Origin: Synechococcus sp. RS9909 | Lineage (GTDB): Bacteria > Cyanobacteriota > Cyanobacteriia > PCC-6307 > Cyanobiaceae | NCBI RefSeq assembly: GCF_014279595.1 | Contig: NZ_CP047943.1 | Coordinates: 124,001-188,000 of the forward strand | Direction of reading: 5' to 3' | DNA: 64,000 nucleotides | Shown here: piece by piece, positions 8,555 through 20,994 of the stretch | How the letters are laid out: every line of letters starts with the position of its first letter | Numbering within the stretch: position 1 is the stretch's first letter | Notes under the pieces: model-generated | The model's input: the letters and a program-made list of their open reading frames with translations, nothing else | Databases searched by the model: none | Told to the model about the DNA's origin: nothing | Program-made: the position numbers and the translations under genes

Positions 8555-9613
8555 ATGGCGATCGTCTCATCCGGTGCCGGCCGGTCCCCTCTGCTGGATC
8601 CCACCACCGCTCCGGAGCGGCGGGAACAGCCGCTGCTGGCATCGAATCGGGATGAGGGTCTCAGGCCGCGTCGTCTCGAGGATTACATCGGCCAGCCCGA
8701 GCTGAAGCAGGTGTTGGCGATCGCGGTGCAGGCGGCCCTCGGCCGTGGCGACGCTCTCGATCATGTGCTGCTCTACGGCCCACCGGGCCTGGGCAAGACC
8801 ACCATGGCCCTGGTGCTTGCCGAGGAGCTCGGGGTGAGCTGCCGGATCACCAGTGCCCCCGCCCTCGAGCGACCCCGCGACATCGTCGGTCTGTTGGTGA
8901 ACCTGCAGCCGAATGAGTTGTTGTTCATCGATGAGATTCACCGTCTCACCCGGGTGGCGGAGGAGCTGCTCTATCCGGCGATGGAGGATCGCCGCCTCGA
9001 TCTCACCGTGGGCAAGGGCAGCACGGCCCGCACCCGCACCCTGGAGCTGCCACCGTTCACGCTGGTGGGGGCCACCACCAGGGCCGGGGCGCTCAGTTCA
9101 CCCTTGCGCGATCGCTTTGGCCTGATTCAACGGCTCGAGTTTTATGGCCAGGAGGATCTGGAGGCGATTGTGGAGCGGGCCGCGGGTCTGCTGGGTCTCC
9201 GCCTCACGCCGCAGGCCTGCGCTGAAATCGCCGGCCGCTGCCGCGGCACGCCGCGGATTGCCAACCGTCTGTTGCGCCGGGTGCGGGATGTGGCCTGCGT
9301 GCGGGATGTGGAGGGAGCGATTGACGCGGCGCTGGTGGATGACGCCCTCCGCCTGCATCGCGTCGATGGCCGCGGTCTCGATGCCAGTGATCGCCGCCTG
9401 CTGGAGCTGCTGCTGCAGGCCCATGGCGGCGGACCGGTGGGACTCGACACCCTGGCGGCGGCCCTCGGTGAGGATCCCACCACCCTGGAAGCGGTGGTGG
9501 AGCCCTATCTGCTCCAGCTCGGTTTTCTGCAACGCACCCCCCGAGGCCGGGTGGTGACGGCGGCAGGACGCGAACATCTGGGCTGGCCGGCCGCGGAGAT
9601 CGACGCCGCATGA
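8555..9613 (+). CDS. ruvB: Holliday junction branch migration helicase RuvB
   Basis: A 352-residue AAA+ ATPase motor that drives branch migration with RuvA. Walker A GPPGLGKT is at 75-82, Walker [11 protein letters not shown] at about 123-131, and sensor 1 is [18 protein letters not shown]. The C-terminal winged helix includes [15 protein letters not shown] and [17 protein letters not shown]. The ATG at 8555 gives the picocyanobacterial-type MAIVSSG N-terminus. An upstream open extension lies antisense to smpB and is rejected. The stop overlaps the following TPR gene (ATGA). Confidence 0.95.
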   Translation: MAIVSSGAGRSPLLDPTTAPERREQPLLASNRDEGLRPRRLEDYIGQPELKQVLAIAVQAALGRGDALDHVLLYGPPGLGKTTMALVLAEELGVSCRITSAPALERPRDIVGLLVNLQPNELLFIDEIHRLTRVAEELLYPAMEDRRLDLTVGKGSTARTRTLELPPFTLVGATTRAGALSSPLRDRFGLIQRLEFYGQEDLEAIVERAAGLLGLRLTPQACAEIAGRCRGTPRIANRLLRRVRDVACVRDVEGAIDAALVDDALRLHRVDGRGLDASDRRLLELLLQAHGGGPVGLDTLAAALGEDPTTLEAVVEPYLLQLGFLQRTPRGRVVTAAGREHLGWPAAEIDAA

Positions 9614-10395
9614 TGCGTCGTTGTCTGCTGCTTCTGTTCACGCTGCTGTTGCTGGCCCAGCCGGCGTCAGCGCTGAGCGACGTGGTGCCAAGCGATCAGG
9701 CCCTGTTCGAGCAGGCCCTGGCGGCGAGTCGGCAGGGAGAGGCAATTGAGGCCCTGCCCCTCTGGGATGCCTTCCTGGCGCGTCATCCCGAGGATGCGGC
9801 GGCCTGGAGCAACCGCGGCAATGTGCGCCTGGTGCTTGGTGATCCGGAGGGGGCCATCGCTGATCAGACCGAGGCGATCGCGTTGGCGCCAGACGCCATC
9901 GACCCCCATCTCAATCGGGGCACCGCCGAAGAAGCCCTGCAGCGCTGGCCGGAGGCCGCCGACGATTACGCCTGGATCCTGGAGCGGGATCCTGCCGAGG
10001 CTTCGGCTCTTTACAACCTTGGCAATGTGCGCGCCTCCCAGAACGCCTGGTCGGCTGCCGCCGATCTCTATGGCCAGGCGGCGCTGGCTCGACCTGGATT
10101 CGCCATGGCCCGCTCCAGCGAAGCCCTGGCCCGGTATCAGCTGGGTGAGCTCGACGCTGCCGAGCAGGAGCTGCGCAAGCTGATCCGCCGCTATCCCCTC
10201 TTCGCCGATGCCCGCGCTGGCCTGTCAGCCCTGCTCTGGCGCCGCGGCCGCGGCGGCGAAGCGGAAAGCCATTGGGCCGCCGCCGCCGGCCTGGATCCCC
10301 GCTACCGCCAGAGCGACTGGTTGCGCCAGGTGCGGCGCTGGCCGCCCAAGCCCACCGCCGACCTCGCGGCGTTCCTCAAGCTGGAGAGCCCATGA
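9610..10395 (+). CDS. Secreted or lipid-free periplasmic TPR-repeat protein
   Basis: A 261-residue protein with an N-terminal signal peptide: basic MMRR, a hydrophobic [11 protein letters not shown] core and cleavage probably after AQPASA (about residue 21). Four to five tetratricopeptide repeats follow between about 35 and 240, for example [16 protein letters not shown] and [18 protein letters not shown] arrays are protein-binding scaffolds; in cyanobacteria many such exported proteins serve photosystem assembly or envelope functions. That role is only a possibility here. The gene overlaps ruvB upstream and the M20 amidohydrolase downstream by four bases each, so the three are probably co-translated. 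Confidence 0.8.
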   Translation: MMRRCLLLLFTLLLLAQPASALSDVVPSDQALFEQALAASRQGEAIEALPLWDAFLARHPEDAAAWSNRGNVRLVLGDPEGAIADQTEAIALAPDAIDPHLNRGTAEEALQRWPEAADDYAWILERDPAEASALYNLGNVRASQNAWSAAADLYGQAALARPGFAMARSSEALARYQLGELDAAEQELRKLIRRYPLFADARAGLSALLWRRGRGGEAESHWAAAAGLDPRYRQSDWLRQVRRWPPKPTADLAAFLKLESP

Positions 10396-11588
10396 GTGAT
10401 CCCTCCCGGCTCTGGCCCGCCCGTCTCGAGCGGGAACTCCCTGAGCTGCTGGAGCTGCGTCGCCATTTGCATGCCCATCCCGAGCTCAGCGGCGAGGAGC
10501 ACCAGACGGCGGCCCTGGTGGCCGGTGAGCTGCGGCAGCGCGGCTGGCGGGTGCGTGAAGCGGTGGGTCGCACCGGCGTGGTGGCGGATCTGGGGCCTGA
10601 CCAGGGCCCCAGGGTGGGGCTGCGGGTCGACATGGATGCCCTGCCGGTGGAGGAGCGCACCGGCCTTCCCTTCGCCTCCCGTCGTCAGGGAGTGATGCAT
10701 GCCTGCGGCCACGATCTGCACACCTGCGTGGGGCTCGGCGTGGCGCGGTTGCTGGCGGCCGAACCGGCGTTGCCCTGCGGCGTGCGCTTGTTGTTTCAAC
10801 CGGCTGAGGAGCTGGCCCAGGGAGCGCGTTGGATGCGGGAGGACGGCGCCCTGGAGGGGCTGAGTGCTCTCTATGGCGTGCATGTGTTCCCCTCCCTGGC
10901 GGCGGGCACGATCGGGGTGCGCAGCGGCAGCCTCACGGCAGCGGCCGGTGAACTGGAGATCGAGGTGATCGGGGAGGGCGGCCATGGCGCCCGGCCGCAC
11001 CAGTCAGTGGATGCGATCTGGATCGCGGCCAGGGTCGTCACCGGTTTGCAGGAGGCGATCAGTCGACGCCTTGATGCCCTGCATCCAGTGGTGGTGAGCT
11101 TCGGGGCGATTGAGGGCGGCAAGGCCTTCAACGTGATTGCTGATCGGGTGCGTCTGCTCGGCACCCTGCGTTGTCTGGATGCCGAGTTGCATGCCCGGCT
11201 GCCGGCCTGGATCGAGGAGACCGTGCAGGCGATCTGCGCCAGTTTCGGTGCCACGGCCCGGGTGAGTTATCGCTGCATCGCACCGCCGGTGCACAACGAT
11301 CCAGCGCTCACCGATCTGCTCGAGCGCTGTGCAATCGACCAGCTGGGGCGCGAGCGGGTGCTGCGTTTGGAGCAGCCGTCTCTGGGTGCGGAGGATTTCG
11401 CTGAGCTGCTGCAGGACGTGCCCGGCAGCATGTTCCGCCTCGGGGTGGCGGGGCCGGAGGGATGCGCGCCCCTGCATCACGGCAGTTTTCTGCCGGATGA
11501 GGCGAGCCTGGCTGTGGGAATCCGGGTGCTTACGGCCACCCTGCTGACCTGGTTGCAGGAGGCTGGCGGCCAGGAGGTGGGGCGATGA
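10392..11588 (+). CDS. M20D-family zinc amidohydrolase (IAA-amino acid hydrolase / hippuricase-like)
   Basis: A 398-residue metallo-amidohydrolase predicted to remove acyl groups from N-acyl amino acids or peptides in the cytoplasm. Metal-binding marks are HACGHDLH (C105, H107, H110), the EE pair in FQPAEE (139-140) and a late H in APLHHGSF. The lid domain begins near GELEIEVIGEGGHGARPH. The ATG at 10392 sits in an ATGA overlap with the TPR gene and fits the family N-terminus HLHAHPELSGEE. The exact substrate cannot be read from sequence. The stop overlaps the next small membrane-protein gene. Confidence 0.9.
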   Translation: MSDPSRLWPARLERELPELLELRRHLHAHPELSGEEHQTAALVAGELRQRGWRVREAVGRTGVVADLGPDQGPRVGLRVDMDALPVEERTGLPFASRRQGVMHACGHDLHTCVGLGVARLLAAEPALPCGVRLLFQPAEELAQGARWMREDGALEGLSALYGVHVFPSLAAGTIGVRSGSLTAAAGELEIEVIGEGGHGARPHQSVDAIWIAARVVTGLQEAISRRLDALHPVVVSFGAIEGGKAFNVIADRVRLLGTLRCLDAELHARLPAWIEETVQAICASFGATARVSYRCIAPPVHNDPALTDLLERCAIDQLGRERVLRLEQPSLGAEDFAELLQDVPGSMFRLGVAGPEGCAPLHHGSFLPDEASLAVGIRVLTATLLTWLQEAGGQEVGR

Positions 11589-11830
11589 CGTCGCCGGTCC
11601 GCCCCGCTGGTCACGTGTGGTTGTCGTTGGCGGCTCCGTTGCTGGTGTTGCTGGGGCTGGTGGCGATGCTGCAGCGCCAGGGCAACGATCGGCTGCAGGC
11701 CCTGCCTGCGATTCTGGTGGGACTCGCCCTGGTGATCAGTGCGATCGTCGGCCGACGGCGTCGGCGTCATCGCCTGTTGCTCGCCTTGCGCAGCACCTGG
11801 GCGGAGCGCCCCTCGCGACCACGGGATTGA
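11585..11830 (+). CDS. Small two-helix membrane protein, unknown
   Basis: An 81-residue protein with two hydrophobic helices (about 13-30 and 39-57) followed by a strongly basic stretch GRRRRRH and an Arg-rich tail. The basic tail is expected to face the cytoplasm. Overlaps with the preceding amidohydrolase (ATGA) and the following HEAT-repeat gene (TGATG) show that it is translated within the run. No family is recognised. Confidence 0.7.
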   Translation: MTSPVRPAGHVWLSLAAPLLVLLGLVAMLQRQGNDRLQALPAILVGLALVISAIVGRRRRRHRLLLALRSTWAERPSRPRD

Positions 11831-12474
11831 TGCCTGCCATGCCTGAGTTTTCATCGCTGCCCGATCCGGCCGCCTTGCGTGCGGCGATCAGCTCGGGGGA
11901 CCCAACCCGGGCGATGCCGGCTCTGGCCGGGCTGCGGCAGTTCCCGGAGGACCAGACCGAAGCGGTGGTGGTGCCGTTGCTGATCCTCGGTTCCGAGCAG
12001 GAGGCCTTTCTGGTGCGCTCGCTCAGTTGCAGTGGGCTCGGGGTGCGCCGGAGCGAGGCGGGCTGGGCGGTGCTGTGTCGTCTGATCCGCGAGGACGAGG
12101 ACGCCAATGTGCGCGCCGAAGCTGCCAATGCCCTCGCCAGCTTCGGCGTTGAGCGATCCTGGCCCCTGCTGCGGGACAGCTTCAGCGCCGATCACGCCTG
12201 GTTGGTGCGCTGCAGCATCCTCTCGGCCCTGGCGGAGCAGCCGGCGATGGAGCCCGGTTGGTTGCTGGCGCTGGCCCGTGAGGCGATTGCTGATGCGGAT
12301 GGCACCGTGCGGGTGGGCGGAACGGAGATCCTGGGCCGGTTGGTGCGGGAGCAGGGTGGTGCTGCCACTGGGGCGCCGGTCATCACTGCTGAGGCCCGCA
12401 GCCTTCTGCAACGGCTTCAGCAGGATGGCGATCACCGGGTGGTGGCGGCGGCCCTGAATGGTCTGCAGTCCTGA
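11830..12474 (+). CDS. HEAT-repeat protein (PBS-lyase-like HEAT repeats)
   Basis: A 214-residue alpha-solenoid protein built from about five HEAT-type repeats, for example LIREDEDANVRAEAANALAS and DADGTVRVGGTEILGRLVRE. The repeats match the short bi-helical type also found in phycobilin lyases of the CpcE/F class. No catalytic residue marks it as a lyase, so it is better regarded as a protein-interaction module. The start is the ATG overlapping the previous stop (TGATG). A second Met lies three codons later. It is the last gene before the TPP riboswitch. Confidence 0.8.
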   Translation: MPAMPEFSSLPDPAALRAAISSGDPTRAMPALAGLRQFPEDQTEAVVVPLLILGSEQEAFLVRSLSCSGLGVRRSEAGWAVLCRLIREDEDANVRAEAANALASFGVERSWPLLRDSFSADHAWLVRCSILSALAEQPAMEPGWLLALAREAIADADGTVRVGGTEILGRLVREQGGAATGAPVITAEARSLLQRLQQDGDHRVVAAALNGLQS

Positions 12475-12505
12475 TTGGTCAGCGCTTGCTAGCGTTCGAT
12501 CACCA

Positions 12506-12594
12506 CTAGGGGTGCCTTCAAGTCGCTTGCGGCCTGAGGGCTGAGATCACACCCTCCGAACCTGATCCGGGTCATGCCGGCGCCAGGGAAGTGA
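12506..12594 (+). ncRNA. TPP riboswitch (THI element) controlling thiC
   Basis: The stretch before thiC has all the conserved blocks of the thiamine pyrophosphate aptamer in order: ggggtgcc, gcctgagggctgagat, caccc, gaacctgatccgggt, catgccggcgccaggga. It begins about 30 bases after the HEAT-repeat gene and ends about 57 bases before the thiC ATG. Binding of thiamine pyrophosphate lowers thiC expression in all studied families. No clear intrinsic terminator with a T-run follows, so translational control is the more likely mode. That mode is inference. Confidence 0.95.
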
Positions 12595-14052
<1,458 letters not shown>

Positions 14053-14072
14053 TCGTGATCTGACTCGAGAAG

Positions 14073-14102
14073 GCGGAGATGTGGTTCAGTCGGCATCTCC
14101 GC
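14073..14102. terminator. Inverted repeat between convergent thiC and uxs, possible bidirectional terminator
   Basis: Perfect 9-bp arms gcggagatg and catctccgc flank a 12-base loop, between the thiC stop and the first codons read from the uxs 3' end. The right arm lies inside the uxs coding sequence. Neither side has a T-run, so it is a weak or factor-assisted terminator at best. Confidence 0.4.
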
Positions 14103-15033
14103 TGTATCGGGATCTGAAATCAGCAATCGTGCGCTCCAGCCCGGTAGCGAGGGGGACTGAGGGTTGCCATTGAAGAATCTCTTGAGCCAGCTTGATCACG
14201 GGCTGGCGTTGCAGCGGATCGTCCTGCGGCAATGGCTGATGGACGATGGCCAGATCGGGATTGATCCGATCACGCACCATGGTCGCCAGCTGTTGGATGG
14301 TGAATTCGTCTGGGTTGCCGATGTTCATCGGTCCGGTGTGATCACTGTTCATCAGGCGGATCATGCCTTCGATCAGATCATCCACGTAGCAGAAGGATCG
14401 CGTCTGCTGGCCATCGCCATAGAGGGTCAAAGGGAGCCCCTTCAGTGCTTGCATGATGAAGTTGCTGACGACGCGACCGTCATCGGGAAGCATGCGGGGG
14501 CCATAGGTGTTGAAGATGCGCATCACACGGATTTCCGTGTTGTGCATGCGCTTGTAGTCGAAACAGAGTGTTTCAGCGATGCGCTTGCCTTCGTCGTAGC
14601 AGCTGCGAATGCCGATGGTGTTGACACAGCCGCGATAGCTTTCCGGTTGTGGGTGCACCTCGGGATCGCCATACACTTCGCTGGTGCTCGCGAGGAGGAA
14701 TCGCGCTTTCACGCGCCGAGCCAGGCCCAGCATGTTGTAGGTGCCCAGAAAGCTGGTTTTGGCCGTTTTGATCGGGTTGTATTGGTAGTGAATCGGGGAC
14801 GCAGGGCAGGCCAGGTGCCAGATCCGGTCCACCTCCAATTTGATCGGTTCAGTTACATCGTGACGAATCAACTCAAACTTGGGATGACCGACCCAGTTCT
14901 GTATGTTGGCTTTGCGTCCGGTGAAGTAATTGTCGAGACAGATCACTTCTTCGCCGGCTTGCATCAGCCGATCGACCAGGTGGGAGCCGAGAAAGCCGGC
15001 ACCGCCGGTGATCAGATTGCGAGGTTGAGGCAT
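14086..15033 (-). CDS. uxs: UDP-glucuronate decarboxylase (UDP-xylose synthase), SDR family
   Basis: A 315-residue extended short-chain dehydrogenase. The NAD loop is GGAGFLG (10-16). The catalytic pair is Y146 and K150 in SCYDEGK, with the Ser/Thr of [32 protein letters not shown] and [15 protein letters not shown] are characteristic of UXS, which decarboxylates UDP-glucuronate to UDP-xylose. The product is a donor for glycan or glycoconjugate synthesis, which fits manC nearby and the glycan genes further right. The start ATG at 15033 is preferred to a TTG at 15078 because the latter would translate through the tkt terminator hairpin. An epimerase acting on another UDP-sugar is the main alternative. 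Confidence 0.85.
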   Translation of the reverse strand: MPQPRNLITGGAGFLGSHLVDRLMQAGEEVICLDNYFTGRKANIQNWVGHPKFELIRHDVTEPIKLEVDRIWHLACPASPIHYQYNPIKTAKTSFLGTYNMLGLARRVKARFLLASTSEVYGDPEVHPQPESYRGCVNTIGIRSCYDEGKRIAETLCFDYKRMHNTEIRVMRIFNTYGPRMLPDDGRVVSNFIMQALKGLPLTLYGDGQQTRSFCYVDDLIEGMIRLMNSDHTGPMNIGNPDEFTIQQLATMVRDRINPDLAIVHQPLPQDDPLQRQPVIKLAQEILQWQPSVPLATGLERTIADFRSRYSGDAD

Positions 15034-15044
15034 GGCCAGAAATG

Positions 15045-15072
15045 AAAAGGCCCCGCTTTGAAGCGCGGGGCC
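15045..15072 (-). terminator. Intrinsic terminator of tkt
   Basis: On the minus strand, 33 bases after the tkt stop, an 8-bp GC stem (gcggggcc arms, loop of 8) is followed by TTTT and a further T-rich tract. That is a textbook rho-independent terminator. It ends only 12 bases before the uxs start codon. A second weaker hairpin built on attcac/gtgaat lies between it and the tkt stop. Confidence 0.85.
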
Positions 15073-15105
15073 ATCCAATCATTCACGTGTGAATTGGTGT
15101 CGCGT

Positions 15106-17115
15106 TCAAGCCAGCAGCGCTTTGGCTTTGGCCACCACATTCTCCACGGTGAAGCCGAACTTCTCCATGCAGGTGCCGCCGGGCGCGGAGGCGCCGAAGC
15201 GATCCATGGTGACGGTGGCGCCATCGAGGCCCACGAAACGATGCCAGCCGAAGGCTTCCGCAGCTTCCACCACGATCCGCTTGCGCACGGCGCTGGGCAG
15301 AACCTCTTCCTTGTAGGCGTCGCTTTGCTCATCGAACAGCTCCACGCAAGGCATGGAGACGACGCGCACCTTGTGGCCTTCCGCCGTGAGCTGCTTCGCC
15401 GCTTGCACGCAGAGATCGAGTTCAGTGCCGGTGCCGATCAGGATCAGCTCGGGGGTGCCGGCGCAATCCTCGAGGATGTAACCGCCGTGGGCCACCTTGT
15501 CGATCGAGGAGTTGGCCTGGTTGGCCATGGCCTGGCGGCTGAGGCAGAGCGCACTCGGACGCTTGCGGTTCTGGATGGCCAGCTTGTAGGCGCCACTGGT
15601 TTCGTTGCCGTCGCCGGGGCGGAACACCAGCAGGTTCGGCATCGCCCGCAGAGAAGGGATGGTCTCGATCGGCTGGTGGGTGGGGCCGTCTTCACCAACG
15701 CCGATGGAGTCGTGGGTGAGCACATAGATCACACCCAGCTCGCTCAGAGCGGAGAGTCGCATCGAGCCGCGCATGTAGTCGGCGAACACCAGGAAGGTGC
15801 CGCCGTAGGGGATCAAGCCGCTGTTGTGGTAGGCGATGCCGTTGAGGATCGCCGCCATGGCGTGCTCGCGCACGCCGAAGTGGAGATAGCGCTTCTCCGG
15901 GCTCTCCGGCTGGAAGGAGCCCGTTTCACCGGCGATGTCGGTGTAGTTGGAGTGGGTGAGGTCAGCGGAACCACCGATCAGCTCGGGCAGGTTCGGGCCC
16001 AGGGCACCCAGGCAGATCTGGGAGTGCTTGCGGGTGGCCAGACCTTTGTCGTTGGGGGTGTAGGAGGGCAGATCCTTGTCCCAACCCTGGGGCAGCTCAC
16101 CGCGCAGCATCCGCTCAAATTCGGCGGCTTCGCTGGGGTACTTGCTGCGGTAGCTGGCCAGCGCCTGGTTCCATTCGGCCTCGAGGCTGGCACCGCGTTC
16201 GATCGCCTGACGGTATTGGTCGTAGGCCTCCTGGGGCACTTCAAACGGCCCGTGGTTCCAGCCGAGCTGCTTGCGGGTGAGTTCCGCCTCTTCTTCGCCG
16301 AGGGGAGCCCCGTGCACTCCGGCCGTATCGCTCTTGTTGGGAGAGCCGTAGCCGATCGTGGTGGTCACCTTGATGATCGACGGCTTGTCGGTGACGGCTT
16401 TGGCGGCCTCAATCGCATGGGCGATCGCATTCACGTCGGTGTTGCCATCAGCCACGTGCTGCACGTGCCAGCCGTAAGCCTCGTAGCGCTTGAGCACATC
16501 TTCGGTGAAGGACACATCGGTGCGTCCGTCGATGGTGATGTGGTTGTCGTCGTAGAGCGCGATCAGCTTGCCCAGCTTCAGGTGACCCGCCAAAGAGCAG
16601 GCTTCCGACGACACACCCTCCTGATTGCAGCCATCGCCCATGATCACGTAGGTGTAGTGATCGACGACCTTGGCGTCGGGCTTGTTGAATTTGGCCGCGA
16701 GATGGGCTTCCGCGATCGCCAGGCCCACGGCATTGGAGATGCCGGCACCGAGCGGGCCCGTGGTCACTTCAACGCCAGGGGTCTCGAAGGTTTCCGGGTG
16801 GCCGGGGGTTTTGGAGCCCCACTGACGGAACTGCTTGATGTCGTCGATCGTCACCGAGTCGTAGCCGGTGAGGTGCAGCAACGCGTAGAGGAGCATGCAG
16901 CCGTGGCCGGCCGAGAGCACGAACCGATCCCGGTTGAACCAGAGGGGGTTTTTGGGGTTGTGCTTCAGGAACTTGTCCCAGAGGGTGTAGCCCATCGGCG
17001 CTGCACCCATGGGCAGACCGGGGTGGCCGCTCTTGGATTTGTTGACCGCATCAACGGCCAGCATGCGGATGCTGTTGATGCAGAGGGTGTCGAGGGAAGC
17101 GGGCGCGGCGACCAT
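15106..17115 (-). CDS. tkt: Transketolase
   Basis: A 669-residue thiamine-pyrophosphate enzyme of the Calvin cycle and pentose phosphate pathway. It carries the [20 protein letters not shown] start, [14 protein letters not shown], the TPP/Mg motif GDGCNQEG followed by a downstream N, and the second-domain segment [16 protein letters not shown]. The length matches bacterial transketolases. It lies 44 bases after fabF on the same strand and ends in a strong terminator. ThiC upstream in the window supplies part of its cofactor, though this is only thematic. Confidence 0.96.
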   Translation of the reverse strand: MVAAPASLDTLCINSIRMLAVDAVNKSKSGHPGLPMGAAPMGYTLWDKFLKHNPKNPLWFNRDRFVLSAGHGCMLLYALLHLTGYDSVTIDDIKQFRQWGSKTPGHPETFETPGVEVTTGPLGAGISNAVGLAIAEAHLAAKFNKPDAKVVDHYTYVIMGDGCNQEGVSSEACSLAGHLKLGKLIALYDDNHITIDGRTDVSFTEDVLKRYEAYGWHVQHVADGNTDVNAIAHAIEAAKAVTDKPSIIKVTTTIGYGSPNKSDTAGVHGAPLGEEEAELTRKQLGWNHGPFEVPQEAYDQYRQAIERGASLEAEWNQALASYRSKYPSEAAEFERMLRGELPQGWDKDLPSYTPNDKGLATRKHSQICLGALGPNLPELIGGSADLTHSNYTDIAGETGSFQPESPEKRYLHFGVREHAMAAILNGIAYHNSGLIPYGGTFLVFADYMRGSMRLSALSELGVIYVLTHDSIGVGEDGPTHQPIETIPSLRAMPNLLVFRPGDGNETSGAYKLAIQNRKRPSALCLSRQAMANQANSSIDKVAHGGYILEDCAGTPELILIGTGTELDLCVQAAKQLTAEGHKVRVVSMPCVELFDEQSDAYKEEVLPSAVRKRIVVEAAEAFGWHRFVGLDGATVTMDRFGASAPGGTCMEKFGFTVENVVAKAKALLA

Positions 17116-17159
17116 GGCGTGGTGACGAAGTACAGAACAGGGGATGCGCAGAGTCTGAA

Positions 17160-18407
17160 TCAGCGCATGCGACGGAAGGCAAGGCAGACGTTGTGGCCGC
17201 CGAAGCCGAAGGAGTTGGAGAGCACCGCATCCAGTGTGGCTTCACGGGCGGTGTTCGGAACGACATCCAGATCACAGTTGGGATCTGGGTTGGCGTAGTT
17301 GATCGTGGGGGGCACAACGCCATGGCGGATGGCGAGGATGCTCGCCACCGCTTCGATGCCACCGGAACCTCCCAGCAGGTGACCGGTCATCGATTTGGTG
17401 GAGCTCACAGGGATCTGATGGGCCCGATCGCCGAGTGCGCTCTTGATGGCAGCGGTCTCGTTGCTGTCGTTGGCTGGGGTGCTGGTGCCGTGGGCATTGA
17501 TGTAACCCACACACTCAGGGGCCAGAGCGGCATCGTCGAGCGCCAGGCGGATGGCAGCGGCGCCGCCCACACCACCCGGGGTCGGGGCGGTGATGTGGTG
17601 GGCATCACAGGTGGTGCCGTAGCCCACGATCTCCGCCAGCACCGTGGCGCCCCGGGCTTCGGCGTGGGCCAGGGTTTCGAGCACCAGCAGGCCTGCCCCT
17701 TCACCGATCACGAAACCGTCCCGCTCGGCGTCAAAGGGGCGACTGGCTGTGGCGGGATCATCGTTGCGGAACGACAACGCCTTGGCGCTGGCGAAACCGG
17801 CGACTCCCAGGGGCGTGATCGCCGATTCGGCACCGCCGCAGATCATGGCGTCGGCTTTGCCCAGCTGGAGGATCCGGAAGGCATCACCGATCGCATTGGA
17901 GCCGGCGGCGCAGGCGGTGGCTACCGCGGAACTGGGACCCTTAGCGCCGAGGGCGATGGCCGCCAGCCCGGTGGCCATGTTGGGAATCATCATCGGTACC
18001 GTGAAGGGGCTGACCCGCCCCGGTCCCTTGTCGGCCAACACGTGGGCCTGGGTCTCCATCGTCAGGAGGCCGCCGACGCCGGAGCCGATGCTGATGCCGA
18101 TGCGGTGGGCATTGGCGTCGGTGATCTCCAGGCCGGAATCGGCCAGGGCCTGCTTGGCTGCCACCACGCCGAATTTGCAGAACCGATCCCAGCGCTTGGC
18201 TTCCTTCGCTTCGAGATAGCCGCTGGGGTCAAAGGCTTTCACTTCCGCCGCGAAGCGGCAGGCGTGGGCGCTGGCATCAAACAGCGTGATCGGAGCCACA
18301 CCGTTGCGGCCGGAGGTCAGCCCGGTCCAGTAGTCGGCAACCGTGTTGCCGATCGGCGTCACCGCGCCGAGGCCCGTGACCACGACACGTTGGAGACCCT
18401 CCACCAT
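17160..18407 (-). CDS. fabF: 3-oxoacyl-[acyl-carrier-protein] synthase II
   Basis: A 415-residue condensing enzyme of fatty acid elongation. The catalytic triad is C166 in [17 protein letters not shown]306 in [14 protein letters not shown] and H343 in [12 protein letters not shown]. The C-terminal NSFGFGGHN is also present. It follows acpP by 8 bases on the same strand, the normal pairing of acyl carrier and condensing enzyme. It probably shares a transcript with acpP and tkt. Confidence 0.96.
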   Translation of the reverse strand: MVEGLQRVVVTGLGAVTPIGNTVADYWTGLTSGRNGVAPITLFDASAHACRFAAEVKAFDPSGYLEAKEAKRWDRFCKFGVVAAKQALADSGLEITDANAHRIGISIGSGVGGLLTMETQAHVLADKGPGRVSPFTVPMMIPNMATGLAAIALGAKGPSSAVATACAAGSNAIGDAFRILQLGKADAMICGGAESAITPLGVAGFASAKALSFRNDDPATASRPFDAERDGFVIGEGAGLLVLETLAHAEARGATVLAEIVGYGTTCDAHHITAPTPGGVGGAAAIRLALDDAALAPECVGYINAHGTSTPANDSNETAAIKSALGDRAHQIPVSSTKSMTGHLLGGSGGIEAVASILAIRHGVVPPTINYANPDPNCDLDVVPNTAREATLDAVLSNSFGFGGHNVCLAFRRMR

Positions 18408-18415
18408 CCCGATCC

Positions 18416-18658
18416 TCAGGCCTGCTTGTCTTCGATGTACTTAACTGCGTCACCCACGGTGGCGATGCCTTCAGCGGCTTCGTCGGGGATTTCGATGTCG
18501 AAGGCTTCCTCCAGAGCCATCACCAGCTCGACGGTGTCGAGCGAGTCGGCGCCGAGATCATTCTGGAAATTGGATTCCGGCTTCACGTCGCCGGCATCAA
18601 CGCTGAGCTGCTCCGCCACGATCGAACGGACTTTTTCGAGGATCGCTTCCTGGGACAT
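18416..18658 (-). CDS. acpP: Acyl carrier protein
   Basis: An 80-residue acidic four-helix protein carrying growing fatty acids on a phosphopantetheine arm at S39 in [17 protein letters not shown]. The ATG at 18658 gives the family start [19 protein letters not shown] longer frame adds 18 basic residues not found in ACPs and is rejected. It heads the acpP-fabF-tkt run and is divergent from psaC. Confidence 0.96.
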   Translation of the reverse strand: MSQEAILEKVRSIVAEQLSVDAGDVKPESNFQNDLGADSLDTVELVMALEEAFDIEIPDEAAEGIATVGDAVKYIEDKQA

Positions 18659-18718
18659 GGCCGTGAAGACGGGACGACGCATCCTACGGGCTGGTCTCGC
18701 GGTCGTTAACAACGGTGA

Positions 18719-19042
<324 letters not shown>

Positions 19043-19073
19043 TTGAGTGGGTTCATCGATAGGCCATAAGCTC

Positions 19074-19098
19074 AGCCCGGCGACTGCCGGGCTTTTTT
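19074..19098 (+). terminator. Intrinsic terminator of psaC, abutting glmS
   Basis: A 7-bp GC-rich stem (agcccgg and ccgggct, loop cgactg) is followed directly by TTTTTT. It lies about 30 bases after the psaC stop and its T-run ends only 3 bases before the glmS ATG at 19102. The start codon therefore has no room for a ribosome site outside the hairpin. Confidence 0.9.
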
Positions 19099-19101
19099 GA
19101 T

Positions 19102-20988
<1,887 letters not shown>

Positions 20989-20994
20989 GTCGGC

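Noticed and set aside
15034-15078. TTG start at 15078 for uxs
   Set aside because: It would translate through the tkt terminator and adds residues not found in UXS. ATG 15033 fits the family.
15058-17298. 746-residue plus-strand frame across tkt
   Set aside because: A shadow of tkt; low-information composition and no conserved motif. Transketolase is certain on the other strand.
18659-18712. Longer acpP N-terminus
   Set aside because: The extra 18 residues are Arg-rich and not found in acyl carrier proteins.
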